From positions 62,001-126,000 of the forward strand of contig NZ_QUEP01000006.1 in assembly GCF_003478035.1 (NCBI RefSeq): a stretch of 64,000 bases of DNA, given 5' to 3'. The translations under genes were made by a program, and so were the position numbers. Below are positions 1-8,606 of this stretch, piece after piece. The notes below the pieces were generated by a model that did not search any database, was not told where the DNA came from, and saw only the letters and a program-made list of their open reading frames with translations. Every line of letters starts with the position of its first letter. The first letter of the stretch is position 1. Source of the DNA: Clostridium sp. OF03-18AA (GTDB lineage Bacteria > Bacillota > Clostridia > Lachnospirales > Lachnospiraceae).

Positions 1-1
1 T

Positions 2-712
2 CTTCCCGGAAAATACGGAAAAGGCGTTCTCGTGACTCCGACGGTCCACGGAAATCTGTTGGTGGGACCGACAGCGATCGATATTGAGAATAAAGAGGGA
101 ACCAATACGACGAGAGAGGGCTTAAATGAGGTTATCACAAAGGCAGAGATGAATGTGAAGAACATCCCGATGCGTCAGGTGATCACTTCCTTCGCAGGAC
201 TCCGTGCCCATGAGGATGGACACGAATTCTTGATCGGTGAGCTGGAGGACGCGAAAGGCTTTATTGATTGTGCGGGAATCGAGTCTCCGGGTCTGACAAG
301 CTCCCCGGCGATCGGTGAGATGGTGGCGGGTATCCTGAAAGAGAAGATGGATCTCAGGGAAAAAGAGAACTTCATCGCGACGAGAAAAGGCGTTCTGAAC
401 CCGAATACTTTAAGCAAGGAAGAACGGATCCAGTTAATCAAGGAAAAACCGGAGTACGGAAATATTATCTGCCGATGCGAGATGATCACGGAAGGTGAGA
501 TCATTGATGCGATCCGAAGACCTTTAGGCGCAAAATCCTTAGATGGAGTAAAACGCAGAACAAGAGCCGGAATGGGGCGCTGCCAGGCAGGCTTCTGTTC
601 CCCGAGAACTATGGAGATCCTTGCAAGAGAATGCCATAAGAGCATGTTTGAGATCACAAAATCCGGCGGAAACTCGCAGATCGTCAAGGGAATCAATAAG
701 GATTCGTTATAA
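2..712 (+). CDS. GlpA-like FAD-dependent glycerol-3-phosphate dehydrogenase, 3' part (cut by window start)
   Basis: The open frame enters from the left edge and ends at 712, so only the C-terminal ~236 residues are visible. They hold the end of a DAO-type FAD oxidoreductase and a BFD-like [2Fe-2S] domain with the cysteine pattern CRC (near residue 156) and CQAGFC (near 195). This two-part architecture is typical of Firmicutes GlpA-type dehydrogenases that oxidise glycerol 3-phosphate to dihydroxyacetone phosphate and pass electrons to a partner flavoprotein. The next two genes are the usual partners in the same order, which supports the call. The substrate is inferred from this context, not from the catalytic domain, which lies outside the window. 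Confidence 0.8.
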   Translation, partial: LPGKYGKGVLVTPTVHGNLLVGPTAIDIENKEGTNTTREGLNEVITKAEMNVKNIPMRQVITSFAGLRAHEDGHEFLIGELEDAKGFIDCAGIESPGLTSSPAIGEMVAGILKEKMDLREKENFIATRKGVLNPNTLSKEERIQLIKEKPEYGNIICRCEMITEGEIIDAIRRPLGAKSLDGVKRRTRAGMGRCQAGFCSPRTMEILARECHKSMFEITKSGGNSQIVKGINKDSL

Positions 713-729
713 AAGGGAGGTGTCAGAGC

Positions 730-1998
730 ATGAAATCGTATGATATTGTGATCATCGGAGGCGGACCGGCGGGTCTTGCCGCTGCAGTTTCCGCGAAGAA
801 AAACGGAATCGAGAGTATTCTGATCCTGGAACGTGACAGGGAGTTAGGCGGAATCTTAAACCAGTGCATTCATAACGGCTTTGGACTCCACACCTTCAAG
901 GAAGAACTCACGGGTCCGGAGTACGCGGGACGGTTTATTAAACAGGCAGAAGAATTAAATATCGAGTATAAACTGAATACCATGGTCATGGATATCAGTG
1001 AGCAGAAGATCGTGACGGCCATGAACCGGGAGGAAGGTCTCTTTGAGATCCGGGCGAAGGCAGTGGTCCTCGCAATGGGATGCAGAGAGCGTTCAAGAGG
1101 CGCTTTAAACATTCCCGGATACCGCCCGGCGGGAATCTTCTCCGCAGGTACGGCCCAGAGACTTGTAAACATTGAGGGATATATGCCGGGACGCGAAGTT
1201 GTGATCTTAGGTTCCGGAGATATCGGACTCATCATGGCGAGACGAATGACGCTTGAGGGCGCGAAGGTTAAAGTCGTTGCGGAGCTGATGCCGTATTCCG
1301 GCGGATTAAAGAGAAATATCGTCCAGTGTCTCGATGATTATGGAATCCCGTTAAAGTTGAGCCATACGGTGGTGGACATCAAGGGAAAAGAGAGACTGGA
1401 AGGAATTACACTGGCCCAGGTAGACGGAAAAGGAAAGCCGATTCCCGGAACGGAAGAGGAATACAGCTGTGATACGCTGCTTCTCTCCGTCGGACTGATC
1501 CCGGAGAATGAGATATCCAGAGGAATGGGTGTGGACATGAACCCGGTGACATCCGGACCGAAGGTCAATGAGAGTCTTGAAACAAATATTGAGGGTGTTT
1601 TCGCCTGCGGAAATGTGCTTCATGTCCATGATCTCGTGGATTTTGTATCTGAGGAGGCGGCGATTGCCGGAAAGAATGCGGCGGCCTATGTGAAACAGGG
1701 CGAGAACCGTCCGTCCGGCGGACATGAGATCGTCTTAAAGCCGATCGAAGGTGTGCGCTACACAGTTCCTGGAACCATCGATCCAGCGAGAATGGACGAG
1801 GAGCTGACCGTCCGCTTCCGCGTGGGTGGTGTTTATAAGAACTGCTATGTGAGTGCGTATTTCGGTGACGAGCGTGTGATCCACAGAAAACGTCCGGTAG
1901 TGGCACCGGGGGAGATGGAGGAACTGAAATTCAAAAAGGCAGATCTTTTGAAATATCCGGATCTTGAGACGATCACGGTCAAAATCGAGGAGGCATAG
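730..1998 (+). CDS. GlpB-like NAD(P)/FAD-dependent oxidoreductase
   Basis: A 422-residue flavoprotein. The N-terminus has a Rossmann dinucleotide-binding motif (IIGGGPAGLAAA, residues 8-19), a second one sits mid-protein (VILGSGDIGLIMA, ~157-169), and a C-terminal FAD motif (GVFACGNVLHVHD, ~289-301) completes the pyridine-nucleotide-disulfide oxidoreductase plan. The start ATG follows GGGAGGT by eight bases and lies 17 bases after the GlpA-like stop. In clostridia this gene and the DUF1667 gene downstream form a membrane-peripheral glycerol-3-phosphate dehydrogenase complex with GlpA; that function is inferred from order and family. Confidence 0.85.
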   Translation: MKSYDIVIIGGGPAGLAAAVSAKKNGIESILILERDRELGGILNQCIHNGFGLHTFKEELTGPEYAGRFIKQAEELNIEYKLNTMVMDISEQKIVTAMNREEGLFEIRAKAVVLAMGCRERSRGALNIPGYRPAGIFSAGTAQRLVNIEGYMPGREVVILGSGDIGLIMARRMTLEGAKVKVVAELMPYSGGLKRNIVQCLDDYGIPLKLSHTVVDIKGKERLEGITLAQVDGKGKPIPGTEEEYSCDTLLLSVGLIPENEISRGMGVDMNPVTSGPKVNESLETNIEGVFACGNVLHVHDLVDFVSEEAAIAGKNAAAYVKQGENRPSGGHEIVLKPIEGVRYTVPGTIDPARMDEELTVRFRVGGVYKNCYVSAYFGDERVIHRKRPVVAPGEMEELKFKKADLLKYPDLETITVKIEEA

Positions 1999-2001
1999 AC
2001 G

Positions 2002-2361
2002 ATGGAGGAAAGAAGATTAACATGTATCGGCTGTCCGATGGGCTGTCCTCTTGTCGTAACGATGGACGGCGGTGAGGTCGTAAGCGTGACGGGAAATACC
2101 TGTAAGCGCGGCGAGATCTATGGACGGAAAGAAGTGACAAATCCGACGAGGATCGTGACTTCCACAGTCCGGGTATCCGGCGGAAGTATCGAAATGGTGT
2201 CGGTGAAGACGAAAGAAGATATCCCGAAGGGAAAGATCTTTGACTGTGTGAAAGCGTTAAAGACAGTCGAGGTTGCTGCTCCGGTGCATATCGGGGATGT
2301 GATCATGAAGGACGTTGCCGGAACGGGAGTTGATGTTGTGGCGACGAAGAACGTGGAGTAA
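2002..2361 (+). CDS. DUF1667 domain protein (third gene of GlpA/GlpB-like operon)
   Basis: 119 residues. The N-terminal motif CIGCPMGCPL (residues 8-17) and a later cysteine in GNTCKRG (~33) look like an Fe-S or metal ligand set, and the overall pattern is that of DUF1667. Members usually accompany GlpA/GlpB-type flavoproteins and are thought to act as a small electron-transfer or assembly subunit; the precise role is not known. The start follows GAGGAGG and lies three bases after the upstream stop, so translation is probably coupled. This is the last gene of its operon, which ends at the hairpin at 2477. Confidence 0.85.
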   Translation: MEERRLTCIGCPMGCPLVVTMDGGEVVSVTGNTCKRGEIYGRKEVTNPTRIVTSTVRVSGGSIEMVSVKTKEDIPKGKIFDCVKALKTVEVAAPVHIGDVIMKDVAGTGVDVVATKNVE

Positions 2362-2476
2362 GAGTAAGTAAGGTCAATAAATGCAAGAAATATAGGTGAT
2401 GATTGAGGTGCTGTCCGCTTACCGTTTTCTGAGGAGAATGGGAGGCGGGCAGTGCCTATTTATGTGGAAAATTAGA

Positions 2477-2518
2477 ACATCCGTCCTGAATCTGTTTTAG
2501 TGGATTCAGGACGGATGT
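2477..2518. terminator. Bidirectional hairpin between convergent genes
   Basis: A perfect 16-bp inverted repeat (2477-2492 with 2503-2518, 10-base loop) lies between the rightward DUF1667 operon and the leftward glgB operon. There is no long T run on the plus strand, but TTCTAATTTT follows on the minus strand. A second, weaker hairpin with G-U pairs lies at about 2408-2457. The convergent position makes a shared terminator the simplest reading. Confidence 0.75.
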
Positions 2519-2540
2519 GTTACTTGCAAAACATATATTT

Positions 2541-4478
2541 TTAGTTGAACTTAAAGATTGCAGTCCCGTATGCCGGCAGCGGATACGCGAAGGAGTATGG
2601 CTGGCCATCGCACTCGCTCTTCTTGGAGCGGGCGGAGAATGCGTGCTCGCCGCGCTTATAGAGTCCGTGTCCGGAATCCAGTATCAAGGAGTAGGTTCCG
2701 GATTTCGGAACGCCTACCCGGTAATCGTCACGGGCGACAGGTGTGAAGTTGATGACAAATAAGAGGTTCTTTTTGCCCGTCTCGTCTCGGCGGATAAAGC
2801 TGAAGATGCTGCGGTCACCATCGTTGGCGTTGATCCACTGGAAACCGTTCCAGTCGGAATCCAGCTGCCATAATGCCGGATATTTCTGGTATACATGCAG
2901 CAGGTCGCTGTAATATTTCTGCAGGTCTTTGTGAAGCGGCTCGTCGGCGAGATACCAGTCGAGGGAAACTTTTTCATCCCACTCATGATACTGACCGAAA
3001 TCCTGTCCCATAAAGAGCAGTTTCTTACCCGGATGTCCCATCATGAAGGTGTATCCGGCTTTCAGGTTCGCGAATTTGTCATCGTTTAAGCCCGGCATCT
3101 TGTTGATCATGGAACATTTTAAGTGAACGACCTCATCGTGTGACAGAGTCAGGATGTAATTCTCGCTGGTTGCGTATGTGATGCCGAACGTCATCTTATT
3201 GTGGTTGAATTTCCGGAAATACGGGTCCAGCTTCATATATTCGAGGAAATCATGCATCCATCCCATGTTCCATTTGAAGGTGAATCCGAGACCGCCCTCT
3301 TCCGGCAGTTTTGTAACTCCCGGCCAGGCGGTGGACTCTTCGGCGATCATCATAGCACCGGTGAGATGTCCGGTAAGGACGCTGTTTAAGTGGCGGAAGA
3401 ACTCGATAGCCTCGAGGTTTTTGTTTTCACCGTATTTATTCGGAACCCAGTTTCCGTCGCTGCGGCCGTAATCCAGGTACAGCATCGATGCAACGGCATC
3501 CACGCGAAGCCCGTCGACGTGGAAGTTTTCCACCCAGTAGAGGGCATTCGCGATCAGGAAGTTTTTAACCTCATTTTTACTGTAGTCAAAGACCTTTGTG
3601 CCCCAGTCCGGATGTTCTCCCTTTCGCGGGTCCGCGTACTCGTAGAGCGGCTGTCCGTCAAAGTCGGCAAGTCCATGGGCGTCTTTCGGGAAGTGAGCCG
3701 GAACCCAGTCCAGGATCACGCCGATGCCCTTTTTATGAAGGTAGTTTACGAAGTACATGAACTCCTTCGGAGTGCCGTAACGGGAGGTCGGTGCGTAGTA
3801 TCCGGTGACCTGGTAGCCCCAGGAACCGTCATAAGGATGTTCTGCAATTCCCATGAGCTCTACATGGGTGTAGCCCATCTTCTTCACATAGTCGGCCAGC
3901 TCGTGGGCTGCCTCCATATATGTATAATAACCTTCCTTCTGCGGGCGGTCTTTCTTTCTCCAGGAGCCGAGATGAACTTCGTAGATCGCCATCGGGGATT
4001 TTACAGGATCAGCTTTTTTTCTCGCGTCCATCCAGCCTGCATCTTCCCATTTAAAACCGCTGATGTCTTCCGTGATGGAAGCGGTTCCCGGACGGAATTC
4101 TGCGTGGACTGCATACGGGTCAGCTTTGAACAGGATCTTTCCATCCTGTGTGGTGATCGCAAATTTGTAGAGTTCTCCAAGGCCGACGCCCGGAATAAAT
4201 GTCTCATAGATCCCCGAGTCGGCTAACGGTGACATTGGTGCGGCATCCGGATCCCAGCCGTTAAAATCGCCTACAACGCCGACCGCTTTTGCGTGCGGAG
4301 CCCAGACGGCAAAATACATGCCGCTTTTTCCTTTATATGTTTTCTGATGAGCACCGAGTTTTTCAAAGATTTTATAATGAGTCCCCTGACCGAAGAGGTA
4401 ACGGTCCAGTTCGGTGATGAAACCGAGACCGATTTCTTTTGTTTTGGCAGGAGCCTTGGTTTTCTTTGTTCTTGTCAT
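2541..4478 (-). CDS. glgB: 1,4-alpha-glucan branching enzyme
   Basis: About 645 residues, the usual GlgB length. An N-terminal CBM48 domain (WAPHAKAVGVVGDFNGWD, ~60-77) precedes a GH13 barrel with all catalytic landmarks: nucleophile Asp in DGLRVDAVASML (~325), acid/base Glu in MIAEESTAWPG (~380) and the third carboxylate in LTLSHDEVVH (~445). It transfers alpha-1,4 glucan segments to make alpha-1,6 branches in glycogen. ATG at 4478 is preferred to the GTG at 4481 because AGGAGG is then eight bases away. It lies just downstream of, and is probably co-transcribed with, the GH13 glycosidase. Confidence 0.96.
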   Translation of the reverse strand: MTRTKKTKAPAKTKEIGLGFITELDRYLFGQGTHYKIFEKLGAHQKTYKGKSGMYFAVWAPHAKAVGVVGDFNGWDPDAAPMSPLADSGIYETFIPGVGLGELYKFAITTQDGKILFKADPYAVHAEFRPGTASITEDISGFKWEDAGWMDARKKADPVKSPMAIYEVHLGSWRKKDRPQKEGYYTYMEAAHELADYVKKMGYTHVELMGIAEHPYDGSWGYQVTGYYAPTSRYGTPKEFMYFVNYLHKKGIGVILDWVPAHFPKDAHGLADFDGQPLYEYADPRKGEHPDWGTKVFDYSKNEVKNFLIANALYWVENFHVDGLRVDAVASMLYLDYGRSDGNWVPNKYGENKNLEAIEFFRHLNSVLTGHLTGAMMIAEESTAWPGVTKLPEEGGLGFTFKWNMGWMHDFLEYMKLDPYFRKFNHNKMTFGITYATSENYILTLSHDEVVHLKCSMINKMPGLNDDKFANLKAGYTFMMGHPGKKLLFMGQDFGQYHEWDEKVSLDWYLADEPLHKDLQKYYSDLLHVYQKYPALWQLDSDWNGFQWINANDGDRSIFSFIRRDETGKKNLLFVINFTPVARDDYRVGVPKSGTYSLILDSGHGLYKRGEHAFSARSKKSECDGQPYSFAYPLPAYGTAIFKFN

Positions 4479-4481
4479 CAC

Positions 4482-5819
4482 TTAAACCTCCTGAAGTTTA
4501 AAGATCGCGCCGCCGTTTGCCGGGAGCGTGACGGAAAGTCTGCCGTTTTCAAGGGAGAATGGGATTTCCCCGGGCAGCAGGGATACGGCATCTGAAGCCG
4601 CGCATGGCAGCGGGATCGAGATGGATGCCGGCTGCTCATCATTATTGACGGCGGAGATGAGAGTGCCGTGTTCTCCGGACCGGCTGAATGCATACTGCCG
4701 GTTGGTGAGGAGAAGTTCTTTATAAGAGCCACTGTGGAACGCGTCATGTTCCGCATGGATCTTTCCGAGCGCCGCGATGTGGGAAATAAGTTCCGGAGCT
4801 TTTCCGTCCATGCCGGATAAAGTGAGCGCCGGGCGCAGGACTTCATCGGATGTTCTGGAGCGCTTTCCCTCGATCCCCCACTCGCTTCCATAGTAGATGG
4901 AAGGGATTCCCGGAAGTGTAAAGAGAAGCTGGTACACCGGAAAGAGGTTCGCCGGATGATTTAACTTGCTTGCGATCCGGTCCTCATCGTGGTTGTCCAC
5001 GAAGGTGTAAAGCGATTTCCCGACTGCCTCCAGGCGCCTCACATTGTGGGCAATCTCAAAGTAGTTGTGGTCGTTGTGACCAGAGTAGAGAGCTTTGTGG
5101 AGCTCGTAATTTGTGACGGAATGCAGCATTTCCGGATTGACCCAGCGGCTGTATTCGCCGTGGATCACCTCGCCCATGAGCCAGAAGTCCGGTTTCATGG
5201 CGGAAGTTTTTTCACGAAGCTCTTTCATGAACCCGAAATCCAGGACATTCGCGCAGTCCAGACGGATCCCGTCGATATCAAAATTGTCGACCCAGAAGCG
5301 GATCGAGTCAAACAGATACTGGCGGACATCCGGATTCCATAAATTTAAACACGGAAGTTCGAAATGCCCCTGCCAGGCTTCGTAGCCGAACGGATCGCCA
5401 AGAGGACTTCCCCAACCGAAATTGACGCCGCGATACCAGTCTTTATAAGGGGAAGCTTCGCGTTTTTCACGGATATCCTGAAAGGCGAAAAATTCGCGTC
5501 CGGTATGGTTGAAGACACCGTCCACCACAACGCGGATCCCGTTTTCGTGGCAGAGCTGCACAAAATGGGCGAAATCCTCGTTTGTGCCCAGGCGCCTGTC
5601 GACAAGGCGGAAATCTCTTGTGTCGTAGCCGTGTGTGGATGACTCGAAGAGCGGACCGATATAGATCGCGGAGCCGTTTAAGGCGCGGATATGCGGGATC
5701 CAGGCCTCAAGATCACGGAGTCGGTGGGCGGTTTTTGTAAGTGTATTCGTTTTCTCAGCCCCCAGAAGTCCGAGGGGATAAATATGGTAAAAGACAGCCT
5801 GTTCGTACCAGGTATGCAT
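4482..5819 (-). CDS. GH13 alpha-amylase-family glycosidase (cyclomaltodextrinase/maltodextrin-hydrolase type)
   Basis: 445 residues with a complete GH13 barrel: GVFNHTG (region I), GIRLDCANV with the nucleophile Asp (~205), WLMGEVIHGE with the catalytic Glu (~235) and FVDNHDEDR (~290). A C-terminal beta domain follows; no signal peptide is visible, so it is cytoplasmic. It probably hydrolyses maltodextrins released from glycogen. AGGAGG lies ten bases before the ATG. Its stop is followed within a few bases by glgB, so the two form a glycogen-metabolism pair. The exact subfamily and substrate cannot be fixed from sequence alone. Confidence 0.88.
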   Translation of the reverse strand: MHTWYEQAVFYHIYPLGLLGAEKTNTLTKTAHRLRDLEAWIPHIRALNGSAIYIGPLFESSTHGYDTRDFRLVDRRLGTNEDFAHFVQLCHENGIRVVVDGVFNHTGREFFAFQDIREKREASPYKDWYRGVNFGWGSPLGDPFGYEAWQGHFELPCLNLWNPDVRQYLFDSIRFWVDNFDIDGIRLDCANVLDFGFMKELREKTSAMKPDFWLMGEVIHGEYSRWVNPEMLHSVTNYELHKALYSGHNDHNYFEIAHNVRRLEAVGKSLYTFVDNHDEDRIASKLNHPANLFPVYQLLFTLPGIPSIYYGSEWGIEGKRSRTSDEVLRPALTLSGMDGKAPELISHIAALGKIHAEHDAFHSGSYKELLLTNRQYAFSRSGEHGTLISAVNNDEQPASISIPLPCAASDAVSLLPGEIPFSLENGRLSVTLPANGGAIFKLQEV

Positions 5820-5824
5820 GGTTA

Positions 5825-6055
5825 TCAGACCTCCTGAAGCTCCCGTTTTTTCAGGCGTCGGAGAAGAAACTGATACCGGAGCTGCGCAGCGTTTAGCTCA
5901 TAGATGTAACAGTCGACCAGAGTCGGGTCAACGACCTGTTCGAACTGGTTCTGGGCGGATAGGATCGCCGTTTTGCTGAGTTCGATCTGGCGCTTCAGTT
6001 CATTTGTCTCCCGGCTGAATGCCTGTTGGGAAGCTGATTTTTTAGAGAAAAACAT
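5825..6055 (-). CDS. DUF2508 (YaaL-like) small protein
   Basis: 76 residues from ATG 6055, which has GGAG nine bases upstream; an in-frame TTG at 6070 is an alternative with a poorer site. The helical pattern (basic MFFSKK start, then ELKRQIELSK, FEQVVDPTLVDCYIYELNAAQLRY and a basic end) matches the DUF2508 family of Firmicutes. Function is unknown. It lies immediately upstream of the GH13 gene on the same strand with a five-base gap and is likely in the same transcript. Confidence 0.7.
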   Translation of the reverse strand: MFFSKKSASQQAFSRETNELKRQIELSKTAILSAQNQFEQVVDPTLVDCYIYELNAAQLRYQFLLRRLKKRELQEV

Positions 6056-6229
6056 CGTATCATACTCCAATTCCTTTATTTCCGGCGCGTATCGCTGCCA
6101 GATCCGGGCAGCTGCGCCCCTGTTTTGTCAGATCCTGTCTGCAGACCGGTTTGCCGCACGGCGTGCCTGTCCGCGGAAAGATCTGTGGTTCCTGTAATTG
6201 GTAGTATAAGATCCATTCATCCGGAATAT

Positions 6230-6565
6230 TCAGGATTCAGGATATTTTTCAAGCTCTTTCTTTAAGCGGCCGAGCTTATCGATGGCGCTTTTGTTTGTAA
6301 GATAGTAGTAATTGCAGACGCCTTTTTTTAAAACATCGATCAGGCCGGTATCTTTTAAGATCTTTAAATGATGAGAGACAGCCGGACGGGAGAGACTTGT
6401 CCGGTCTGTGATCTCATTGACGTTCAAACCGGGGATCCGGCTTTCGCCGGTGGTCTGCGTCTCAAAGAGACACTGCAGGATCGTGAGTCTTGTCCGGTCT
6501 CCGAGCGCGATGAATAAAGGAATGCACTCTTCGAAGATATCGCCCAGAAGATTGTCTGAGGTCAT
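6230..6565 (-). CDS. ArsR-family winged-helix transcriptional regulator
   Basis: 111 residues with an ArsR-type winged helix: FIALGDRTRLTILQCLF (residues ~18-34), the recognition region TDRTSLSRPAVSHHLKILKDTGLI (~54-77) and the wing KKGVCNYYYL (~81-90). No cysteine-rich metal site is obvious, so the effector is unknown. RBS AAAGGAGAG precedes the ATG. The perfect palindrome at 6593-6608 directly upstream is a likely autoregulatory operator. The gene may regulate itself, the leftward glycogen genes or the divergent tad operon; this is not decided by the sequence. Confidence 0.88.
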   Translation of the reverse strand: MTSDNLLGDIFEECIPLFIALGDRTRLTILQCLFETQTTGESRIPGLNVNEITDRTSLSRPAVSHHLKILKDTGLIDVLKKGVCNYYYLTNKSAIDKLGRLKKELEKYPES

Positions 6566-6592
6566 GAATTCTCTCCTTTCCTGAAGGTTTTG

Positions 6593-6608
6593 GTTTAAAA
6601 ATTTAAAC
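6593..6608. promoter_or_regulatory. Candidate ArsR operator palindrome
   Basis: A perfect palindrome GTTTAAA-AA-TTTAAAC lies 28 bases upstream of the ArsR-type gene start, between its RBS and a TGGTAAAAT-like -10 element on the minus strand. Symmetry, AT richness and position suit autorepression. The assignment to this regulator is inferred. Confidence 0.5.
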
Positions 6609-6673
6609 TTAATTGCATTTTACCATTTTTCATGAATCACGTCAATGAATTGTTCAACATTTCTGGAAAATGA

Positions 6674-6768
6674 AAGGTGACATAATAATTTTTGGTGAAA
6701 ATTGACGAAAAACGTCACCTTGATTTTACGAAAACGAAATTGACTTTCGCTCAAAATTCAGAGATAAT
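6674..6768 (+). promoter_or_regulatory. Candidate sigma-A promoter and upstream inverted repeat of the tad operon
   Basis: TTGACT (6740-6745), a 17-base spacer and GATAAT (6763-6768) form a good housekeeping promoter facing the tad genes. Upstream, AAGGTGAC (6674-6681) and GTCACCTT (6714-6721) make an 8-bp inverted repeat that could bind a regulator; GACG-AAAAA-CGTC lies within it. The leader from about 6775 to 6981 has several short hairpins, including GTGAA/TTCAC at 6901-6916, but I recognise no known riboswitch class and no convincing gene. Confidence 0.6.
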
Positions 6769-6981
6769 AGTGGCACATTCAGAGATGAGTTCTTCATTTC
6801 TAAATAGCAGATGTATGACCGGTAGCTTCGCCGGATGTCCGTTTTCAGGGCATGAAATCCTTTTTATGTTACGAAGACCAGTACCGCCAGTCTGGCATCA
6901 GTGAAGATATTTTCACAAAGGATCTATATGGAAAAAGTACTGGGAATTCTTCACCTTTTTGAGAAAGGAGATGATCCTGTC

Positions 6982-7503
6982 ATGATATTATTTACGATTT
7001 TACTGTCTGCGGCCGTGACGGACTGAAGGTATGGAAAGATCTTTCACGTCCAGATCTTTTTGGGGATCGCAGCCGGGATCGTGTCGGCCTGCATGGGCAA
7101 CAGAGTGGACGGACAGACACAGATAAACTCTGTGCTCATTCCCGCGGGAGTCTTCGTTCTGCGGTTTGCCGGGACATGCGCTGTGTTTTATCTCTTTTTT
7201 CTCTGCCGGATGATCGGCGCGGGAGATATCAAGCTTATGGGGCTGATTGTCGGATTTTCAGGACTCTGGGACGGGATCTTTATCTTAGGTCTTGGATTTG
7301 TGACCGCGGCTGTATCTGCAGCCTGCAGGATGACAAGACAGGGAACCGTCTGGCTGCGGTTAGAGAGGATCGCGCGGTTTGCGGTGGAGTCCGGGATCAA
7401 TGGAAAGATCACGGAATATCCGGGATATTTTGAAAAGGAAAGTCTTATGCGGCTGGGGCCGTATCTGTTCGCGGGCTACTGTCTGTTTCTGCTGATCCGA
7501 TAG
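6982..7503 (+). pseudogene. Tad/Flp prepilin peptidase (CpaA/TadV-like) interrupted by an in-frame TGA
   Basis: Read from ATG 6982 (AAAGGAG 11 bases upstream), the product begins MILFTILLSAAVTD, then meets TGA at 7024-7026, then continues RYGKIFHVQIFLG in the same frame to 7503. In this family the first catalytic Asp is followed by a hydrophobic residue and R-x-x-K-I, so the stop replaces one residue right after the catalytic Asp; a TGG-to-TGA change (Trp) explains it. The second active-site motif GAGDIKLM (~residues 75-82) and four to five membrane segments are intact. An in-frame ATG at 6928 is an alternative start. As read, only a fragment lacking the first Asp could be made. A second peptidase gene begins at 63907. 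Confidence 0.8.
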
Positions 7504-7589
7504 CAGGCAGGACCGCGAGTCTTGAAGGCTGGGAAACCAGTCCTGTCGATCATATGCCGGGTCTGCTCCGGCAGGGGAAAGGAAAAAGT

Positions 7590-8606
7590 ATGAAAAAGAT
7601 GATGGCGGTTTATGACGCGGATACGAGATACGCGGAACGATTGTCGGATTATGTTAACAGAAAAGAGCGGGGAGTATTCACTGCACAGGCGTTTACCTCG
7701 AAAGAAAAGCTGGCGGAATATGCCGCGAAACATGAGATCGATGTCCTGCTTTCCGGGGAGCGGACGGATTCCGGGGATATCTCCGAAATTCCGTCCGGAC
7801 AGAAGATCTATATGTCGGAGGAAACAGAACGGCAGATGGAATCAGGGAAAGAAATCTATAAGTTCCAGTCCGGGGACGATATTATCCGGGAGGTGATGGC
7901 GGTCTACAGTGAGATCCCGGGGATCCGCCCGAATACCGCAGGAAGCGTGGATCAGTCCAGACGGATCATAGGCGTCTATTCGCCGGTCGGAAGATGCGGA
8001 AAGACCTGTCTGGCGCTGGCGATCGGTCAGATCCTGGCAAAAGAGGAAAAGGTGCTGTTTGTGACGCTGGATACTTTTACCGGTTTTACCGGTCTGTTAA
8101 ATGAGCGCTGGAAGCGGGATCTCTCGGACCTTATCTACTACTATAAGCAGGAACGGTTTCATATAGTACGGCTGAACTCACTTGTCTACTATCTGGGAGA
8201 TATGGCATGGATCCCGCCGATCCGGATCCCTCAGGATTATGCACAGCTTACCGCGCAGGAGATGGCGGATCTCATGGAACGGATCCTTCGGGAAGGAAAT
8301 TATACGACACTTGTCCTCGATATCGGGGATTACGGGCGGGATGCCCTGCCGCTGCTGGAAAAATGTCAGGTCGTTTACGCACCGATCAGAGAAGATCCGT
8401 TTTCTGCGGAAAAAATGCGTGAATTTGAGGAGTATCTGGAGACAACGGGAAATAACGCTGTCGCAGAAAAGATCCAGAAGATCCATGTGCCGATGGTGAC
8501 CGGAGGGAGAAGGATGGAACATTTTCCACAGGAGCTTCTGTGGGGAGATATGGGAGATTTTGTCAGGAGTCTGCTGAAAGGACAGAGAAACTTATGGGAC
8601 AATTAA
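7590..8606 (+). CDS. TadZ/CpaE-like pilus-localising ATPase
   Basis: 338 residues from ATG 7590 (GGGGAAAGGA upstream). A receiver-like N-terminal half (starting MMAVYDADTRYAERLSDYV) precedes a MinD/ParA-type P-loop domain with GVYSPVGRCGKTCLALAIG (~residues 131-149) and LVLDIGDYG (~245-253). This layout matches TadZ/CpaE, which positions the Tad pilus secretion machine. It follows the peptidase gene and overlaps cpaF by 13 bases, as usual in tad operons. The ATPase motif is partly degenerate, as is common in the family. Confidence 0.8.
   Translation: MKKMMAVYDADTRYAERLSDYVNRKERGVFTAQAFTSKEKLAEYAAKHEIDVLLSGERTDSGDISEIPSGQKIYMSEETERQMESGKEIYKFQSGDDIIREVMAVYSEIPGIRPNTAGSVDQSRRIIGVYSPVGRCGKTCLALAIGQILAKEEKVLFVTLDTFTGFTGLLNERWKRDLSDLIYYYKQERFHIVRLNSLVYYLGDMAWIPPIRIPQDYAQLTAQEMADLMERILREGNYTTLVLDIGDYGRDALPLLEKCQVVYAPIREDPFSAEKMREFEEYLETTGNNAVAEKIQKIHVPMVTGGRRMEHFPQELLWGDMGDFVRSLLKGQRNLWDN

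Noticed and set aside
2517..6197. Several plus-strand frames of 60-280 codons opposite glgB and the GH13 gene
   Set aside because: They are antisense shadows of enzymes with complete catalytic motifs and have no ribosome-binding sites.
6692..6904. 70-codon plus-strand frame upstream of the tad operon
   Set aside because: It covers the promoter TTGACT/GATAAT, has no RBS and has an untypical composition.
6775..6981. Cyclic-di-GMP or other riboswitch in the tad leader
   Set aside because: Several short hairpins are present, but the conserved bases of GEMM-I/II classes are not seen.
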